NCBI GenBank assembly: GCA_910579085.1
Contig: CAJTRU010000057.1
Span: 1 to 23,425 of the forward strand
Length of the DNA stretch: 23,425 nt
Direction of reading: 5' to 3'
Origin: an uncultured Lachnospiraceae bacterium
GTDB taxonomy: Bacteria > Bacillota > Clostridia > Lachnospirales > Lachnospiraceae
Position numbers and translations under genes: made by a program
Part shown: one piece after another, positions 22,280 through 23,425 of the stretch
Numbering within the stretch: the first letter of the stretch is position 1
Layout: the number at the start of each line of letters is the position of its first letter
Notes under the pieces: generated by a model
What the model was told of the DNA's origin: nothing
Database searches by the model: none
What the model saw: only the letters and a program-made list of their open reading frames with translations

Positions 22280-23002
22280 ATGATAATATATCTTATACGT
22301 CATGGAAGGCAGAGCAGTCCGGACTGTAACGTAAATGTACCTTTATCAGAAGAGGGGCGTATGCAGTCACGCCTTCTTGGCGAAAGGATGAAAATGTATA
22401 AACTGGATGCAGTTTACTCAAGTACACTTGTACGTGCAGTTGAAACTGCCAGGACTGCATTTGCATATAATAAAGAGCTTTTAGAGAACCTGCAATTAAG
22501 GCAGGGGCTTGAAGAAATTGATTTTGGCATACTTACTGGCCAGAAAGATGAAGAGGTAAAGAAATTCTATAAAGAGTATTACCAGGAACAGCTTGATAAT
22601 TTTATGGAAGGCAGGGTGCAGCAGGGTACAGCTTTAGAAGAAGTAAATGCCTTTATTGGTGATTTCTTTGTACCACCAGAGGAAATGTGGTATCCTGAAG
22701 GGGAAAACGGTGCAATGGTACTTGAGCGTGTAATGCCAGTAATTAAGGAATGGATAGAAAGCGGAAAAAAGAACATTGCTGTTGTGACACATGGAGGGGT
22801 TATACGCACACTTCTGTGTACACTGTTTGGCGGTGATTTTGCAAGACGCCTTATGTTTGGTACATCCCTTGAAAACTGTAGTATTACACAATTACATTAT
22901 GATGAAGCCAAAAATGGATTTTTCCTGGACAGGTTTAACGATTATGCACATATAGAAGCAGAGCCAGGGCTTTTAAGGGAAAATTTTGCAAGAGAAACAT
23001 AA
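22280..23002 (+). CDS. Histidine phosphatase superfamily protein (phosphoglycerate-mutase-like)
   Basis: 240 residues. The catalytic RHG motif comes at once (Arg7-His8-Gly9 in YLIRHG). VYSSTLVRAVETA supplies the second arginine, EEIDFG (Glu78/Glu79) the acid, and VVTHGGVIR (His171) the second histidine. This is the full active site of 2-histidine phosphatases. The substrate is not predictable and could be a sugar phosphate or nucleotide. The start at 22280 has GAGGTG about 11 bases upstream. The gene lies 55 bases after the SseB-like gene, probably in the same transcript, and is followed by a terminator. Confidence 0.9.
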   Translation: MIIYLIRHGRQSSPDCNVNVPLSEEGRMQSRLLGERMKMYKLDAVYSSTLVRAVETARTAFAYNKELLENLQLRQGLEEIDFGILTGQKDEEVKKFYKEYYQEQLDNFMEGRVQQGTALEEVNAFIGDFFVPPEEMWYPEGENGAMVLERVMPVIKEWIESGKKNIAVVTHGGVIRTLLCTLFGGDFARRLMFGTSLENCSITQLHYDEAKNGFFLDRFNDYAHIEAEPGLLRENFARET

Positions 23003-23047
23003 AACTTAAAAGAATTATAAAACATAAAACAAGATTTCCAGATAATA

Positions 23048-23082
23048 ATGGCGGGGTTACATAGTAAATCCCGCCATATTTT
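23048..23082 (+). terminator. Terminator after the histidine phosphatase gene
   Basis: 23048-23058 pairs with 23067-23077 (11 pairs, one of them G-T) around an 8-base loop, followed by a modest ATTTTAA tract. The weak T run lowers confidence in strong termination. Confidence 0.65.
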
Positions 23083-23159
23083 AATCTCATTAAAAATACA
23101 TTATAAATTATACCCAGGATATAGGGGCAAAAATTGTACTATCATAAAGATATACAGGC

Positions 23160-23419
23160 AGTGGAACATCCTGCATATTATTCCATGACAGGGCACGTCC
23201 CTACAAACCACTACACCAGCCCGCCGGGCGGCACATAAAACCCATATATTCCAAAGGAAACTTACATTTCCTCTGGAACATATGGGCTTAAATGCCGGCG
23301 GGGCTGAAGTGCCCCTGTCATGGAATAATATTAGATGGAACACCGCAAAACCTGCTGTACAACAACAAACACAAAAAATATAACATACATGTAAAATAAA
23401 TACTATAACTGGAAATTAT
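23160..23419 (+). repeat. Module M5, X-type fold-back element, left end missing
   Basis: The right arm (about 23302-23419) is nearly identical to X of M2 (5824-5935), down to the end TATAACTGGAAATTAT, and the S start GGTG follows. The left arm begins near 23160 and pairs with the right arm (ATTATTCCATGACAGGGCAC against GTGCCCCTGTCATGGAATAAT), but the outer left 50-60 bases and the left terminal motif are absent. The central hairpin includes 23241-23253 with 23274-23286 and GGAAA with TTTCC inside. Its CAGCCCGCCGG and CCGGCGGGGCTG form the outer stem. The module runs out of the window. Confidence 0.87.
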
Positions 23420-23425
23420 GGTGTG

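Noticed and set aside
1..23425. CRISPR array
   Set aside because: The repeats are long, few, inverted and far apart. There are no short regular direct repeats with unique spacers and no cas gene.
1..23425. tRNA or rRNA genes
   Set aside because: No cloverleaf with a conserved T-loop, and no rRNA-like sequence, was seen in the gaps.

Overview
The window is AT-rich DNA with strong AGGAGG-type ribosome binding sites, sigma-A promoters, heavy use of ATA and AGG codons, and gene families typical of Firmicutes: CidA/LrgA-LrgB, an LtaS-like sulfatase, a YhfC protease and the COG3044 ABC-class ATPase. This suggests a gut-type clostridium, most likely Lachnospiraceae. That is inference from content only; there is no rRNA or other marker gene here. 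All genes lie on the + strand.

Layout. (1) 438-3200: cyclophilin, ABC-class ATPase and GNAT acetyltransferase, with a good promoter and terminator. (2) 3447-5549: ECF sigma factor, membrane anti-sigma-like protein and exported protein, all overlapping. (3) 6504-6872: an orphan HPt phosphotransfer protein with its own promoter and terminator. (4) 6995-14128: a tight six-gene run of FliB-family methylase, Fic AMP-transferase, CHASE2 adenylate/guanylate cyclase, TIM-barrel isomerase, YhfC intramembrane protease and glycosyltransferase. (5) 14201-18039: a large LtaS-like sulfatase with LrgA and LrgB. (6) 18270-18992: a HAD phosphatase. (7) 19654-23002: a lipoprotein with Ig-like segments, an SseB-like protein and a histidine phosphatase.

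The most unusual content is non-coding. Five copies or part-copies of one modular repeat occupy most of the larger intergenic gaps: 1-346 (inverted), 5561-6252, 18039-about 18212 (inverted, partial), 18980-19576 and 23160-end. Each full module reads X-S-Y. X is a fold-back of up to 333 bp with a long central hairpin, S is a spacer of about 36-124 bp, and Y is a second fold-back of about 130-230 bp. Every X and Y is bounded by the same short inverted sequence (consensus ATAATTTCCAGTTATC), so this motif alternates in direction through the module. The central hairpins differ in sequence between copies but still pair. Copies also differ by whole-arm deletions. No transposase is present. I do not recognise the family; it looks like a non-autonomous mobile repeat and/or a structured RNA or 3'-end element.

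The genes share a cell-envelope and surface-modification theme: protein methylation, AMPylation, glycosylation, a polyanion synthase, holin-like proteins, and ECF and cyclic-nucleotide signalling. How they act together is inference.
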